Below are positions 17,775-27,167 of a DNA stretch of 64,000 nt, piece after piece. Both the position numbers and the translations under genes were made by a program. Source of the DNA: DATHTC01 sp963746805. Its GTDB lineage: Bacteria > Actinomycetota > Thermoleophilia > Gaiellales > Gaiellaceae. The notes below the pieces were generated by a model that had not been told where the DNA came from, ran no database searches, and worked only from the letters and a program-made list of their open reading frames with translations. The stretch spans positions 310,001 to 374,000 of the forward strand of contig CAVVCQ010000008.1 in NCBI GenBank assembly GCA_963746805.1, read 5' to 3'. Position 1 is the stretch's first letter. Each line of letters begins with the position of its first letter.

Positions 17775-18991
17775 CGCACCTGGTTGATCTCCGGCAGCGT
17801 CGACGAGAGCGGGTCGTCGTCGACGGGCGCGAAGGTCATGTCCTCGAAGCGCGCGAAGTAGACGTCGTCGTCGACGACGCCCTCGTGGTTGTGGAGGTTG
17901 AAGCCGCGCTCGTCGCCGTTCGCGCCCGAGACCGTGACCTCGTTCAGCGCGTCGAGCAGCGCCTCCCGGTCGTCCGTGCCGGCCTGCGTGAGCGCCGCCG
18001 CGAGCACGAGGACGAAGTCGTGCGAGTACATCGCGAGCTCGGGCGGCTGGACGACGTCCTCGCCGGCCGCGGTCTGCACGCCCACCTCGTCGACGCCGTA
18101 GCGGGCGACGAACCGCGCCTCGAACGCGTTCCAGGCGCCCGGGCCGAGCTCGGCCGTCATGCGTCCGGAGGCGAAGGTCAGCCCGTCGACCCAGCTCGGC
18201 CGGTCCGCGAGCTGCTGGCGGACGAGCGGATCCGCTCCGCTCGGCGGCGTGTAGACGGGCACGTCCCAGTCCCGGCTGCGGGCCGCCGTCAGCACGCTCG
18301 CGATCGTCGCCGGCCGTGCCCAGACGAGCAGCGCGGTGGCGCCCGCACGGCGCGCGCGGAGCACCTGCGGAGCGAGGTCGGTCGCGTCGGCCGGCAGGCG
18401 GATCTCCGCGGCGACGGCCTCGGGATTCGAGCCGAACGACTGGGCGAGCGCCTCGCGGCCCTCGTCGCCGTAGCCGCTGTCGTCCGTCAGGAGCGCCACG
18501 CGCAGGCCCTTCGGGATGAGGTATTCCGCGTAGCGGAAGGCGACACCCCGGTCGGTCGGCGCGACGCGGAACACGTTCGGCCGCTCCTCGACGTCGACGA
18601 GCCCCATCCCGCCCTGGTAGGTGATGGCCAGCGGGATGTCGGCGTCGCGCGCGACGAGCCAGGAGGCGTCGACGCCGGTTCCCTCGTCGACGACCGCGAC
18701 TGCGCCGTCGGCGACGGCGGAGCGGACGTTGGCGATCGCCTTGCGCGGCGAGAGCGCGTTGTCGAGGCGCTTGATGCGGATCCGGACGCGGCCGTCCGGC
18801 GTGTCGAAGGAGCCGGCGACCGCCGCGCCCAACTCGGCGCCGCGGGCGATCGAGTCGCCGACGTACGGCGTCTTGGAGAACGGCGCGTTGACGACCACGG
18901 TGACCGTACGGGCCTCGCCCGAATCGGCCCCGCCGCCCCCACAGGCCGGGAGGAGCAGGAGGAGGAACGCGAATGCGGCGAGCGTGCGCAG
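17771..18991 (-). CDS. Branched-chain amino-acid-type ABC substrate-binding lipoprotein (LivJ-like)
   Basis: Type-I periplasmic binding protein of ~406 residues. The N-terminus is a lipoprotein signal (FLLLLLPACGGGG). The mature domain shows VVNAPFSKTPYVGDSIARGA, AVVDEGTGVDASWLV, FRVAPTDRGVAFRYAEYL, and VALLTDDSGYGDEG. Members bind amino acids or other small polar ligands. No ATG or GTG precedes the signal peptide after the upstream stop; CTG 18991 is used here provisionally, and an indel at the start is possible. It follows the fused permease-ATPase gene by about 10 bases. Confidence 0.85.
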   Translation of the reverse strand: MRTLAAFAFLLLLLPACGGGGADSGEARTVTVVVNAPFSKTPYVGDSIARGAELGAAVAGSFDTPDGRVRIRIKRLDNALSPRKAIANVRSAVADGAVAVVDEGTGVDASWLVARDADIPLAITYQGGMGLVDVEERPNVFRVAPTDRGVAFRYAEYLIPKGLRVALLTDDSGYGDEGREALAQSFGSNPEAVAAEIRLPADATDLAPQVLRARRAGATALLVWARPATIASVLTAARSRDWDVPVYTPPSGADPLVRQQLADRPSWVDGLTFASGRMTAELGPGAWNAFEARFVARYGVDEVGVQTAAGEDVVQPPELAMYSHDFVLVLAAALTQAGTDDREALLDALNEVTVSGANGDERGFNLHNHEGVVDDDVYFARFEDMTFAPVDDDPLSSTLPEINQVR

Positions 18992-19001
18992 GCGGGCGAA
19001 T

Positions 19002-20804
19002 CTACCGAGGTTCGGCGGGACGTCGTCCGAAATACGCCTCGCGGACGGCCGGGTCCCGCGCCACGTCGTCCGGGGATCCGGCGGCGAGCCGGCGCCCGGC
19101 GTCGAGCACGACGACCTCCTGCGCGATCGCGCGGACGAGCCCGAGGTTGTGCTCGACCACGAGCACGGTGAGGCCCAGGGCGCGGAGCTCGCCGAGGATC
19201 CTCTCGAGCCGGTCGAGGTCCGCAGCGCCGGCGCCCGCCGACGGCTCGTCGAGCAGGAGCACCGTCGGCTCGGCCGCGAGCGCGGAGGCCACCATCAGCA
19301 GCCGCTGCTCCGCGGTCGTCAGCGTCTCGGCGCGCGCGTCGCGTCGCTCCTCGAGCCCCACCGCCCGCAGCGCGCCGAGCGCGCGGGCGCGGACGGCGTC
19401 GGCGTCCCGACGGGCCTTCGGCGTGGCGAGGAGCGCGCGCATCGCCCCGCCGTGACGTCCGCGCAGCGACGCGCCGACGACCGCGTTCTCGAGCGCCGTG
19501 AGCTCCGGGAAGACGCCGTTCGACTGCAGCGTGCGGACGAGGCCGCGGCGCGCGCGGCGGGCCGGCGGCTCCGCCGTCACGTCGACCCCGTCGAGCACGA
19601 CGCGGCCGGCGTCCGCGCGGACGGTCCCGGCGAGCACGCGGAGCGCCGTCGTCTTCCCTGAGCCGTTCGGGCCGACGAGTGCGACGACACGGCCCGGCCC
19701 GAGCTCGAGGTCGAGCCCGTCGAGGGCGACGACGCCGCCGAAGCGCTTCGCCGAGCCGCGCGCCTCGAGCACCGCTCCCGTGACCTGCCGCGGCGGCGAC
19801 GGAGGCGTGCCGGGACGCACGCGCGGCCGCAGCCGCGACGTCAGCACGGGCATGAGGCCGTCCGCGCCGGACGTGAGCACCGCGACGAGGAGCAGCGCGG
19901 CGAGGAGCGGCGCGAACCGTGTCGCCTCGTTGCCGCTGAGCCCGCCGACCGTCTCGGCCGCGAGCGACAGCGCGCCGAGGAGCAGGACGCCCACGACGGG
20001 CCCGAGCGCGCTCACCGCCCCGCCGACGAGCACGGCGACGAGCAGCAGGAACGAGAGCCGCGCCCCGTACGCGCTCGCGTCCGCGACCCCGGCGAGCTGG
20101 ACGTCCAGCGCTCCGGCGAGGCCGCCGACGGCCGCCGCGCCCGCGAACGCCCGGAGCCGAAGCCGCCCGGCCTCGGTCCCGAGCGTGGCCGCGGCGGCGG
20201 GACGCTGAGCCGCGGCCCGGAGCGTCAGGCCGAACGTGCTCGTCGACAGCGCCCGGTGGCCGAGGGCGGCGAGCACGACCAGCGTGAGCGCGAGCTCGTA
20301 GTGCGTCGTCGGCGACCAGTCGGGCGGGACGGTCAGCCCTCGGGTACCGCCGGAGAGGCGGGGGAACGCGTCGGCGCCGAGCGCGAACAGCCAGGTGGCG
20401 ATCCACGTGACCGCGGCGACGTAGACCGGGCGGAAGCGCACGATCGCCGCACCCACGGCGACCCCGGCGACGGTGGCGACGGCCGCTCCGGCCACGGCCG
20501 CCGCGGGCCCTGGCCAGCCGTCGGAGACGAGGTGCGCGGCCGCGATCGCCCCGACGCCGACGAACGCGCCCTGCGCGAGGGAGGGCAGGCCGCCGATACC
20601 GGCCGCGAACCCGAGCCCGATCGCCGCGAGCGCGAGGTAGCCGGTCGCGGCCAGGCCGTCAACGCGCGGTGCCCCGGGCAGGAACGGAACTGCTGCGGCC
20701 ACGACCACGGCCAGCAGCGCGAGCCAGGCGCTCGGGCCCCAGGCCGCGCGCACGTCACGCCCGGCGTCGCGCAGCGCACCTGCCGTCGCCGCGAACGGGG
20801 TCAC
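19002..20804 (-). CDS. Fused branched-chain amino-acid ABC permease and ATPase (LivM-LivG)
   Basis: 600 residues. Residues ~20-320 are a LivM-type permease with about eight helices (AATGYLALAAIGLGFAAGIG, GGLPSLAQGAFVGVGAIAAA). Residues ~350-600 are a LivG/F-type ATPase with Walker A GPNGSGKT, Walker B VLLLDEPSAGAG and switch VVEHNLG. The ABC signature is abnormal: LTTAEQ stands where LSGGEQ or LxYGQQ is expected, so both glycines are missing. The GTG start overlaps the livH stop by four bases. No separate livF is nearby; a half-transporter with one fused ATPase would have to homodimerise or borrow a partner. Confidence 0.9.
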   Translation of the reverse strand: MTPFAATAGALRDAGRDVRAAWGPSAWLALLAVVVAAAVPFLPGAPRVDGLAATGYLALAAIGLGFAAGIGGLPSLAQGAFVGVGAIAAAHLVSDGWPGPAAAVAGAAVATVAGVAVGAAIVRFRPVYVAAVTWIATWLFALGADAFPRLSGGTRGLTVPPDWSPTTHYELALTLVVLAALGHRALSTSTFGLTLRAAAQRPAAAATLGTEAGRLRLRAFAGAAAVGGLAGALDVQLAGVADASAYGARLSFLLLVAVLVGGAVSALGPVVGVLLLGALSLAAETVGGLSGNEATRFAPLLAALLLVAVLTSGADGLMPVLTSRLRPRVRPGTPPSPPRQVTGAVLEARGSAKRFGGVVALDGLDLELGPGRVVALVGPNGSGKTTALRVLAGTVRADAGRVVLDGVDVTAEPPARRARRGLVRTLQSNGVFPELTALENAVVGASLRGRHGGAMRALLATPKARRDADAVRARALGALRAVGLEERRDARAETLTTAEQRLLMVASALAAEPTVLLLDEPSAGAGAADLDRLERILGELRALGLTVLVVEHNLGLVRAIAQEVVVLDAGRRLAAGSPDDVARDPAVREAYFGRRPAEPR

Positions 20805-21733
20805 TCGACCTCCTCCAGGGCCTCGCGCGGCGGCCGGAGCGCCAGCGCCACGAGGACGAGCAGCAGCGGCAGGACCTGGCTGTACTCCGGCCCGAGCTCG
20901 ATGTCGCCGACGTGCACGTTCGCGATCGCAGCCTCGAGGAGCCCGAGGCCCAGGCCGGCGGCGAACGCCCAGAGCGGCGGCCCGAACCGGACGAGCAGCG
21001 CGGCCGCCAGCCCCTTGACGCCGAGCAGCGTCCCGGTCTCCACCGAGACGGGCGCGCTCGGGGCCGCCGCGACCGCCGCGACCGCGGCGACGGCGCCCGC
21101 CAGCCCGAACGCGAGCGGGAGCAGGCGCGACACCGGCACCCCGACGACGAGCGCACCCACGCGGTCCTCCGCGATCGCGCGCAGGCCGCGGCCCGAGCGC
21201 GTGCGGTCGATCGCCAGCCCGACGAGGAGCGCGAGGCCGCACGCCACCGCCGCGACGTAGAGCGCCCGGACCTGCAGCGACGCTCCCCCGACGACGACGA
21301 AGCCACCCTCGCCGACGCGGCGGAACGGGATCGGGTCCGGGAAGACGTACGCCGAGCGCGGGAACACCGACTCGATCGCGGCGTGGATCGCGAAGGCCAG
21401 CGCGAGGTTCGCGCCGACCCACCCCAGCGTCGAGTGCCGCTCGAGGAACGGCTGGATCACGAGCAGGTAGCCGCCCGCACCGACCGCGACGCAGACGAGG
21501 ACGCCGACCGCGAGCGCGAGCGCGTACCGCGCGCCCGAGACGTTCGTCTGCGTCACGGGCCCCGTGCCGGCGGCGACGAGCAGCGTCGTGAACACGCCGA
21601 GGCCGACGAGGTCGCCGAGCGCGAGGTAGACCGTCCCCGTCAGGCGGAAGACGAGCGTCTGCCCGATCGCGACGAGGCCGTAGACACCGCCGGCCGCGAG
21701 CCCGCTGACGACGACCTGCCACAGGAGCTCCAC
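20801..21733 (-). CDS. Branched-chain amino-acid-type ABC permease (LivH-like)
   Basis: 310 residues, about eight membrane helices. LivH features include the N-terminal GLAAGGVYGLVAIGQTLVFR, YLALGDLVGLGVF, and the cytoplasmic loop RSGRGLRAIAEDRVGALVVG that contacts the ATPase. First gene of a four- to six-gene operon livH-livMG-livJ plus two surface proteins; spacing is overlap or a few bases throughout. Start GTG at 21733. Confidence 0.9.
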   Translation of the reverse strand: MELLWQVVVSGLAAGGVYGLVAIGQTLVFRLTGTVYLALGDLVGLGVFTTLLVAAGTGPVTQTNVSGARYALALAVGVLVCVAVGAGGYLLVIQPFLERHSTLGWVGANLALAFAIHAAIESVFPRSAYVFPDPIPFRRVGEGGFVVVGGASLQVRALYVAAVACGLALLVGLAIDRTRSGRGLRAIAEDRVGALVVGVPVSRLLPLAFGLAGAVAAVAAVAAAPSAPVSVETGTLLGVKGLAAALLVRFGPPLWAFAAGLGLGLLEAAIANVHVGDIELGPEYSQVLPLLLVLVALALRPPREALEEVE

Positions 21734-21768
21734 GGGCGGAGCCTAAGCAGCCGCGACGGTTCCCAACT

Positions 21769-21798
21769 TGATATCAGGCCCTCGATCGGTGAATATCA
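21769..21798. promoter_or_regulatory. Candidate operator between livH and the RHH gene
   Basis: TGATATCA (21769-21776, itself palindromic) and TGAATATCA (21790-21798) stand 13 bases apart in the 72-base divergent gap. AT-rich paired sites next to a ribbon-helix-helix gene fit an autoregulatory operator, but no footprint-level evidence exists. Confidence 0.35.
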
Positions 21799-21805
21799 CG
21801 GCCGC

Positions 21806-22003
21806 GTGGCAGGGGACGTGTATCGCTTCCTCCTGAGGATGCCGGCGCATCTGCGGGAGCAACTGAGACAGGCGGCTGCGCGGTCCGGCCGGAGTCTGAA
21901 CGCCGAGCTGGTGCACCGGCTGGAGCAGAGCCTCGTCGACGAGCAGGCCGTCCCCCGGCACCGCCGTTTCCGCACAGCGCTTGATGCTTGGGAGAGGAGA
22001 GGC
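21806..22003 (+). CDS. Arc-type ribbon-helix-helix domain, reads in frame into the next gene
   Basis: About 66 codons from GTG 21806 (a second GTG at 21818 is possible). The sequence RFLLRMPAHLREQLRQAAA followed by SGRSLNAELVHRLEQSL is a good Arc/MetJ-type ribbon-helix-helix: beta strand, helix A, the turn SGRSLN, helix B. It has no stop codon and continues in the same frame into a transmembrane BNR-propeller protein at 22004. A TGA in another frame at 21982-21984 would end it if one base were missing or extra. Either this is a membrane-tethered DNA-binding fusion or the stop was lost to an indel. Confidence 0.7.
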
Positions 22004-25000
22004 ATGTCATCGAAGCGCACGAACAGCCGCCGCTGGCACGGGCGGGGGAGGCTCGTCCTCGGCGTCGTCGCCGTGGTCGGGCTGCTCTCGGCTGCGCTCG
22101 TGGCCGGCGCGCTGACACGCGACGACTCCGCGAACACCGCGGCGCCGCGCACGGCCCAGCTCGGGGAGCGCGAGCTGCCCGCCGCGATCACGAAGAAACT
22201 CGCCCGGGCGCAGCGGTTCGCGCCGGCCGAGCCGCGGTACGAGGCCGGGGAAGCCGGCACCGAGGAGTTGAGTGACGGCGCCGACGACTGGGCGAAGCAC
22301 GCGCTCCCGGGCAACGACATCCCGCTCGCCGCGATCACGGGCAGCCGCAAGGACTGGGCCGGGGTCAAGGCGCGCGGCAACGGGGATCTCGGCGACCACG
22401 GCCGGTGGTCCAACCTCGGGCCGGACAACGCGGTGTATCCGCTCAACCCGTTCCGCAACCGGTACGTCTACGTCCCGAACGAGTACGTCGCCGCCGGGCG
22501 CACCGCGCATGCGGTGATCGACCCGAACTGCTCGACGACGAAGTGCCGCTACTGGATCGCGAACGCGGGCGGCGGCATCTGGCGGACCGAGAACGCCTTC
22601 GCCGCGCAGCCGGAGTGGGAGTTCCTCTCGCCCGGCTTCGGGCACAACAACACGGCCGCGCTCGAGCTCGACCCGAACGACAAGAACAGCAGGATGCTCT
22701 ACGCCGGCACCGGCGAGCCGAACACCTGCCGCAGCGGCTGCATCGCCGGCGTCGGCATGTACAGCTCGAAGGACGGCGGCGACCACTGGAAGGGCCCGAT
22801 CGGGGCCGAGTACTTCAGCGGCCGCGGCATCGGCGCGATCGAGGTCAAGCCGGGCGACTCGAAGACGATCTTCGTCGCGACGGGCGGCCACGGCTCGCGC
22901 GGGATCAGCAGCACGTGCTGCACCGGCGTCGACCGCGGCGCCACCATCGCGGGCGCCCCGCACTTCGGGCTGTGGCGCTCGACCGACGGTGGCGACACGT
23001 TCACGCTCGTGAACCAGGGCAACCCGACGAACTGCACCGACAGCACGCCGACCCAGGTGTTCCTCGGCCAGACCGCCTGCTCGCCGCGCGGCGCGCGGCG
23101 CGTCAAGGTCGACCCGACCGACCCGAACACCGTCTACGCGACCTTCTACGCGAAGGGCATCTGGCGCTCGAGCTCGAACGGCGACCCCGGCACGTGGACG
23201 CAGATCTTCGCGCCGCTCGCCCCGCCCATCGACCCCGCCACCGGAGCGGGCGTCGAGCGCTCGGAGTTCGACGTGGTCGCGCTCCCGAACGGCGACACCC
23301 GGATGTACGTCGGCGTCGGCGGCGGCGGCAGCCTCTCCGCCCGCGTGTACCGGAGCGACAGCGTGCGCACCGGCACGCCGACGTTCACGAACCTGACGAA
23401 CACGTCGAGCCAGGCCTACTGCGACCCGCAATGCAGCTACGACAACTACGTCTACGTCCCGACGAAGGCCGACGGGACGGCGCACGACCCGTCGACCGTG
23501 TACGTGCTCGGGTCGAACGCATACGGCGAAGCGGGCATCGGCCGTTCGAACGGCCGGGCGATCCTCCTGTCGACCAACGCAGGCGCGTCGTTCACCGACA
23601 TGACCTACGACGCGACGGACAACCTCCAGCCGCACGGGGCGCACCCCGACCAGCACTCGATCGTCACGAACCCGAGCGACTGGAAGCAGTTCCTGGAGAC
23701 CGGCGACGGCGGGATCATCCGCTCGAACGGGAACTTCGTGGACGACTCGGGCGACTGCACCGCGGTGCACGGTCTCACGGGCGCGAACCTGGCGGTGTGT
23801 CAGGCGGTGACGAGCCGAATCCCGGAGCGCCTCGAGGGCATCAACAAGGGGCTCAACACGCTCCACTTCTACCAGATGACCTTCAACCCGAACCGGCCCG
23901 GCGAGCTGGCCGCCGGCGCGCAGGACAACGGCTCGTGGATGAGCGTTCCCGGGAGCAAGACGTGGGTCGAGACGTTCGTCGCGGACGGTGCCTACAACGG
24001 CTTCGACGCCGGCGACCCGGACTACTCGTCGCTCTCGTGGCAGGGCGGCTCGCTCGCGCATCCTCGACGAGCCGCGGAACCAGCAGGCTCCCTTCTGGAT
24101 CGCCGACACGCTGCTCGTTACCGGGGCAGCACCGTTCCGCTACAACCGCGAGCTGTCCGCGTTCATCGTCTCGACCGTCTTCCACCCGAACGTGAGCAAG
24201 CTCATGTTCACGAACCGCGAGCACGTGTTCCGCTCGTTGAACGGCGGCGTCAACCCGGCGTTCCCGTACGCCAACGTGAAGGAGCACTGCAACCTCTGGA
24301 CCGGCGACGGCGACATCGACGAGAACGGCACGTACGTGCCGGCGGTCGACGTCTGCGACGACTGGAAGGCGATGGGCGATCCCGGCCATCCCGGCCGGCT
24401 CACCTACGGCCCGGCGGCGGCCTGTCCGCCGGCGGGGCTTCCGAACAACGCGTGGACGGTGGCGTGCCCGGCGCCGTACCCGTGGGGCGACGACCGCTCC
24501 GGCGGGCACGTCTCCATCAACACGCCGTCGCCGTCGGACGCCAACGTCGTCTGGGCGGCGACCAGCGCGGGCCGCATCTTCGTGACCGCGAACGCCGGAG
24601 CCGCGAACCCGGCCACGATCATCTGGCGCAGGATCGACCAGACGTCGACGGTCGACCCGCCGCGGTACCCGACGGACATCTACGTCGACCCGTCGAACCC
24701 GAACCACGCGCTGATCACGTACAGCGGCTACAACCACGTGACGCCGGCCACGCCGGGCCACGTGTTCGACGTCGTGTTCGACCCGGCGACGGGGAACGCG
24801 ACGTTCACCAGCCTGGACGGGACCGGCCCGAACGCACTCGGCGACCTGCCGGTCGGGACGATCGAGCGGGACGAGAGGAAGGGCGCGCTGTACATCGGCA
24901 CCGACTTCGGCGTCGCCGTACGCGACAAGGGCAAGGGCTGGAAATCGGTGAAGCAGGGACCGCCGATCACAACCATCCCGAACCTGGTCATCGACCAGAA

Positions 25001-25061
25001 GCAACGCATCATGTACGTGACGACGCACGGCTTCGGCGCCTGGACGCTCGACCTGCCGTAG
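22004..25061 (+). CDS. Membrane-anchored BNR/sortilin-like beta-propeller protein (frameshifted)
   Basis: Starts at ATG 22004 behind a strong ribosome site (GGAGAGGAGAGG). A basic stretch, then one helix (LVLGVVAVVGLLSAALVAGAL), orients the rest outside the cell. The exterior has repeated Asp-box-like motifs (SSKDGGDHWKG, RSTDGGDTFTL, LSTNAGASFTD) of exo-alpha-sialidase/VPS10-type propellers, plus many cysteines. An extra base near 24056 shifts the frame between WQGGSLA and ILDEPRNQQAPFW; corrected length is about 1018 residues. No catalytic residues of a named enzyme are identified. Without an internal stop it is also the C-terminal part of a ribbon-helix-helix fusion from 21806. Confidence 0.8.
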
Positions 25062-25082
25062 CCCGCGACGCCGCGTGAACTC

Positions 25083-25108
25083 GAGGGGCCGCCTGCGGGC
25101 GGCCCCTC
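25083..25108. terminator. Strong hairpin terminator
   Basis: Perfect 11-base-pair stem GAGGGGCCGCC with a TGCG loop, between the convergent propeller gene and the secreted protein gene at 25123-25473; it is followed by a T-rich stretch on the plus side. Confidence 0.8.
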
Positions 25109-25122
25109 GTCGTTTCGGTGTG

Positions 25123-25473
25123 TTAGCGGTCGGCGCCGCAGGGCCGCGGGACGCTGCGCAGCCCGGCCCGGCTGCCCTTGTCGCCCCTTGCGGCCACCAG
25201 GTACGTCGGGCAGTCACCGAGCGTCATCCCCCGGAAGCGGACGCCGATGCGGCCGCGGACGTCTGCGTCGTCGGCCCGCGCGCCGACGGCGCCCTCGGCC
25301 CGGACGGTCACCCGCACGTGCTCGCCGGCCCGGAAGTTGCTGCCGGCGACGGTGAACGGCTGCAGCGAGACGACTCGGAGCTGGGGCCTGGCCGTGGATC
25401 CACCTGCGGCGAGCCCGGCGGAGAGCCCCGTTGCGGCAGCGAGCGCCGCGGCGGTCGCGGTCAGCCTGCGCAT
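25123..25473 (-). CDS. Small secreted protein of unknown function
   Basis: 116 residues. The signal peptide (MRRLTATAAALAAATGLSAG) is followed by a beta-rich region: LRVVSLQPFTVAGSNFRAGE resembles an immunoglobulin-like fold of secreted actinobacterial proteins. Two cysteines (GDCPTYL and PRPCGA) may form a disulfide. ATG 25473 is the natural start, just upstream of which lies the RNase P RNA terminator. Family not recognised. Confidence 0.7.
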   Translation of the reverse strand: MRRLTATAAALAAATGLSAGLAAGGSTARPQLRVVSLQPFTVAGSNFRAGEHVRVTVRAEGAVGARADDADVRGRIGVRFRGMTLGDCPTYLVAARGDKGSRAGLRSVPRPCGADR

Positions 25474-25515
25474 CGACCCGAGGATAGCGCGGCGCGCGTG
25501 CGTTTCGCGACGATA

Positions 25516-25543
25516 GGAAACCCCCGCGTTTGCGGGGGTTTCC
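25516..25543 (-). terminator. Intrinsic terminator of rnpB
   Basis: GGAAACCCCCGC and its complement form a perfect 12-base-pair hairpin with a GTTT loop, directly after the 3' end of the RNase P RNA. Confidence 0.8.
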
Positions 25544-25545
25544 GT

Positions 25546-25891
25546 AGCAGGCCTGTAAGCCGGATTCTGTCGAGGGTGACCATCCATCTTGGCCATCGGT
25601 CTCCCGGTGGCTCGAGCGGCGTACCCGGCTCCTCGGCGGGCCGCGTCGGCGGAGCCTGTTTCGCCTTGCACCGGACGGGGTTTGGCGAGCCGCCGTGTCA
25701 CCACGGTCGCTGGTGAGCTCTTACCTCACCGTTTCACCCTTACCGCCGGCGTCTCCGGAGATCCGCCGGAGGCGGTTTCCTTTCTGTGCCACTTTCCGTC
25801 GGCTTTCGCCGCCTGGGATTTCCCCAGCGTCCTGCCCTGCGGTGTCCGGACTTTCCTCGGGCCCTCGAGCCCGCGGTCACCCGGCCTGCGC
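25546..25891 (-). ncRNA. rnpB: RNase P RNA (M1 RNA), bacterial class A type
   Basis: Catalytic RNA that trims the 5' leader of tRNA precursors. On the minus strand it contains the universal elements GAGGAAAGTCCGGACACC and GGCGAAAGCCGACGG (in CR-I/P4 and neighbouring helices), CACAGAAAGGAAACC, GGTAAGGGTGAAACGGTG, and the 3' conserved CAGAATCCGGCTTACAGG. The 5' GCAGGCC (25883-25889) pairs with 3' GGCCTGC (25547-25553) as P1, which fixes both ends to within a few bases. Length about 346 nucleotides. A TACAAT box lies just upstream and a strong terminator just downstream. Confidence 0.95.
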
Positions 25892-25894
25892 ACG

Positions 25895-25900
25895 GATTGT
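25895..25900 (-). promoter_or_regulatory. -10 box of the rnpB promoter
   Basis: TACAAT on the minus strand, about four bases before the inferred P1 helix start. A weak -35-like GACAAC lies about 18 bases further upstream. Confidence 0.5.
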
Positions 25901-25995
25901 AGCCCCGCTGGGCGTGCGTGTTGTCGCCGGGTTACCGGCGGGTTAGCGTCCTGTCGGAGCATCGAGGGACGCTGCTCCACGATGAAGGGAGGATG

Positions 25996-26480
25996 CATGA
26001 CGGTTCTGCGACTCCTCGCGACGGCCTCGCTCGCGGCACTGCTCGTCCCGGCCGCGGCCTCGTCCTCCGCCCAGGAGACACGGCCGTACAAGGCGACCTG
26101 CACGGCGATCCCGGAGGACCCGCTCTCGCCGCACGTGCGGGCGACCGGCTCCTGCCAGGCGACGCATTTCGGGCGCGACGTCCTGTTCGCCGAGCACAAC
26201 GTCGTCCCGACCGGCCCGCCGGACGCGAGCGGGATGCTGCCGATCGCGGTCGTCGGCGGCCAGAGCCACGCACGTCGCGCCGAACGGCGACGAGGTCCGC
26301 TCCGCCTACGCCGGCACCGGGCGAGTCGACCTCGCGACGGGGCGGATCGAGTTCGAGCTCACAGGGCACTACACCGGCGGCACCGGTCGCTTTGCGAACG
26401 CGTCCGGAACGACCCGCATCCGAGGCGTCGTCGAGAACGGCGTCGCGCAGTACAGCGAGGAAGGCTCGATCAGCTACTGA
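25996..26480 (+). CDS. Secreted beta-rich protein (frameshifted)
   Basis: ATG 25996 follows AAGGGAGG. A signal peptide (LRLLATASLAALLVPAAASS) leads to YKATCTAIPEDP, VRATGSCQATHFG, then VDLATGRIEFELTGHYTGGT and GRFANASGTTRIRG, a pattern of short strands and Gly-Thr turns seen in allene-oxide-cyclase-like or lipocalin-like barrels. One-base indel near 26268 separates GGQSH from APNGDEVRS; corrected length about 160 residues. Barrel assignment is inference. Confidence 0.65.
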
Positions 26481-26492
26481 GCGCACGATCGC

Positions 26493-26520
26493 GGGCCGGC
26501 GGGCGAGTGCCCGCCGGCCC
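26493..26520. terminator. Hairpin terminator
   Basis: Perfect 12-base-pair stem GGGCCGGCGGGC with GAGT loop, 12 bases after the secreted protein stop and just before the convergent YdeI-like gene end. Confidence 0.75.
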
Positions 26521-26523
26521 CGC

Positions 26524-26979
26524 TCAGCCGGGCGTCCGGACGCCTTCACGCAGCAGCTCGACCGCGCGCTCGACGCGGCGCCGGCGCGTCTCGTCGCGCT
26601 TCGCCTCCGCGATCCATTCCGCGTACTCGCGGCGGTGCGTGTACGAGAGGCCGTCGAAGAACGCCCGCAGGTCCGGCTCGGGCTCGAGCGCCTCGGCCAG
26701 CTCGGGCGGGACCTCGACCTCGCGCGGCTCGGTGTCGAGCTCGACCTCCACCGGGACTCGCTCGCCGGCCTCGACGCCCGCGGCCTCGCGGTTCGCCCTG
26801 TTGACCCCGATGATCGCCCGGCCGCCGTAGACCGCCACCGTGGTCTGAAAGGTGAAGCCGCCGATCGTGACGCGCACCGGCGCCCGCGCCTTCCCGTACT
26901 CACGCTTCGGGTCGAACGGCAGCTCGATCACGACGCCGGGCGCGTTGTCTTCGACCACCGCGTCGAAGCGCCGGCTCAC
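26524..26979 (-). CDS. YdeI/DUF1905-family protein
   Basis: 151 residues in two parts: an N-terminal DUF1905 beta-barrel (FDAVVEDNAPGVVIELPFD, VRVTIGGFTFQTTVAVYGGR) and a C-terminal YdeI/OmpD-associated helical region (FFDGLSYTHRREYAEWIAEA followed by KRDETRRRRVERAVELL). Biochemical role unknown. Its GTG start overlaps the preceding zinc-ribbon gene stop (GTGA). Likely an operon with lexA. Confidence 0.88.
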   Translation of the reverse strand: MSRRFDAVVEDNAPGVVIELPFDPKREYGKARAPVRVTIGGFTFQTTVAVYGGRAIIGVNRANREAAGVEAGERVPVEVELDTEPREVEVPPELAEALEPEPDLRAFFDGLSYTHRREYAEWIAEAKRDETRRRRVERAVELLREGVRTPG

Positions 26980-27167
26980 CCGGTGTCGCGTTGAAGCTCC
27001 CGCCGCACGGCCTGCTCCCGGAGCGTCGACCCACATTCGGGGCAGTGCAGGTGCGCGCCCTTCTTCATCACGAACTCGCCGCAGACGAGGCATTCCATCG
27101 ACGCGCCGCGAAGGAGCGCGAAGAGCTCCTGCTCGAGCGTGCGGTGGAGGCTGAGGAGCTCGGTCAT
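26976..27167 (-). CDS. Small zinc-ribbon protein
   Basis: 63 residues: a helical N-terminus (MTELLSLHRTLEQELFALL) and two CxxC pairs (ECLVCGEF and CPECGS) separated by 15 residues, a zinc ribbon. Start ATG 27167 overlaps the lexA stop by four bases and its stop overlaps the YdeI-like start, so the three are coupled. No functional family is evident. Confidence 0.75.
   Translation of the reverse strand: MTELLSLHRTLEQELFALLRGASMECLVCGEFVMKKGAHLHCPECGSTLREQAVRRELQRDTG

Noticed and set aside
23543..23556. CGTTCGAACG-type palindrome in the propeller gene as an SOS box
   Set aside because: Half-sites are adjacent, without the four-base spacer of the CGAAC-N4-GTTCG consensus, and it lies inside a coding sequence.
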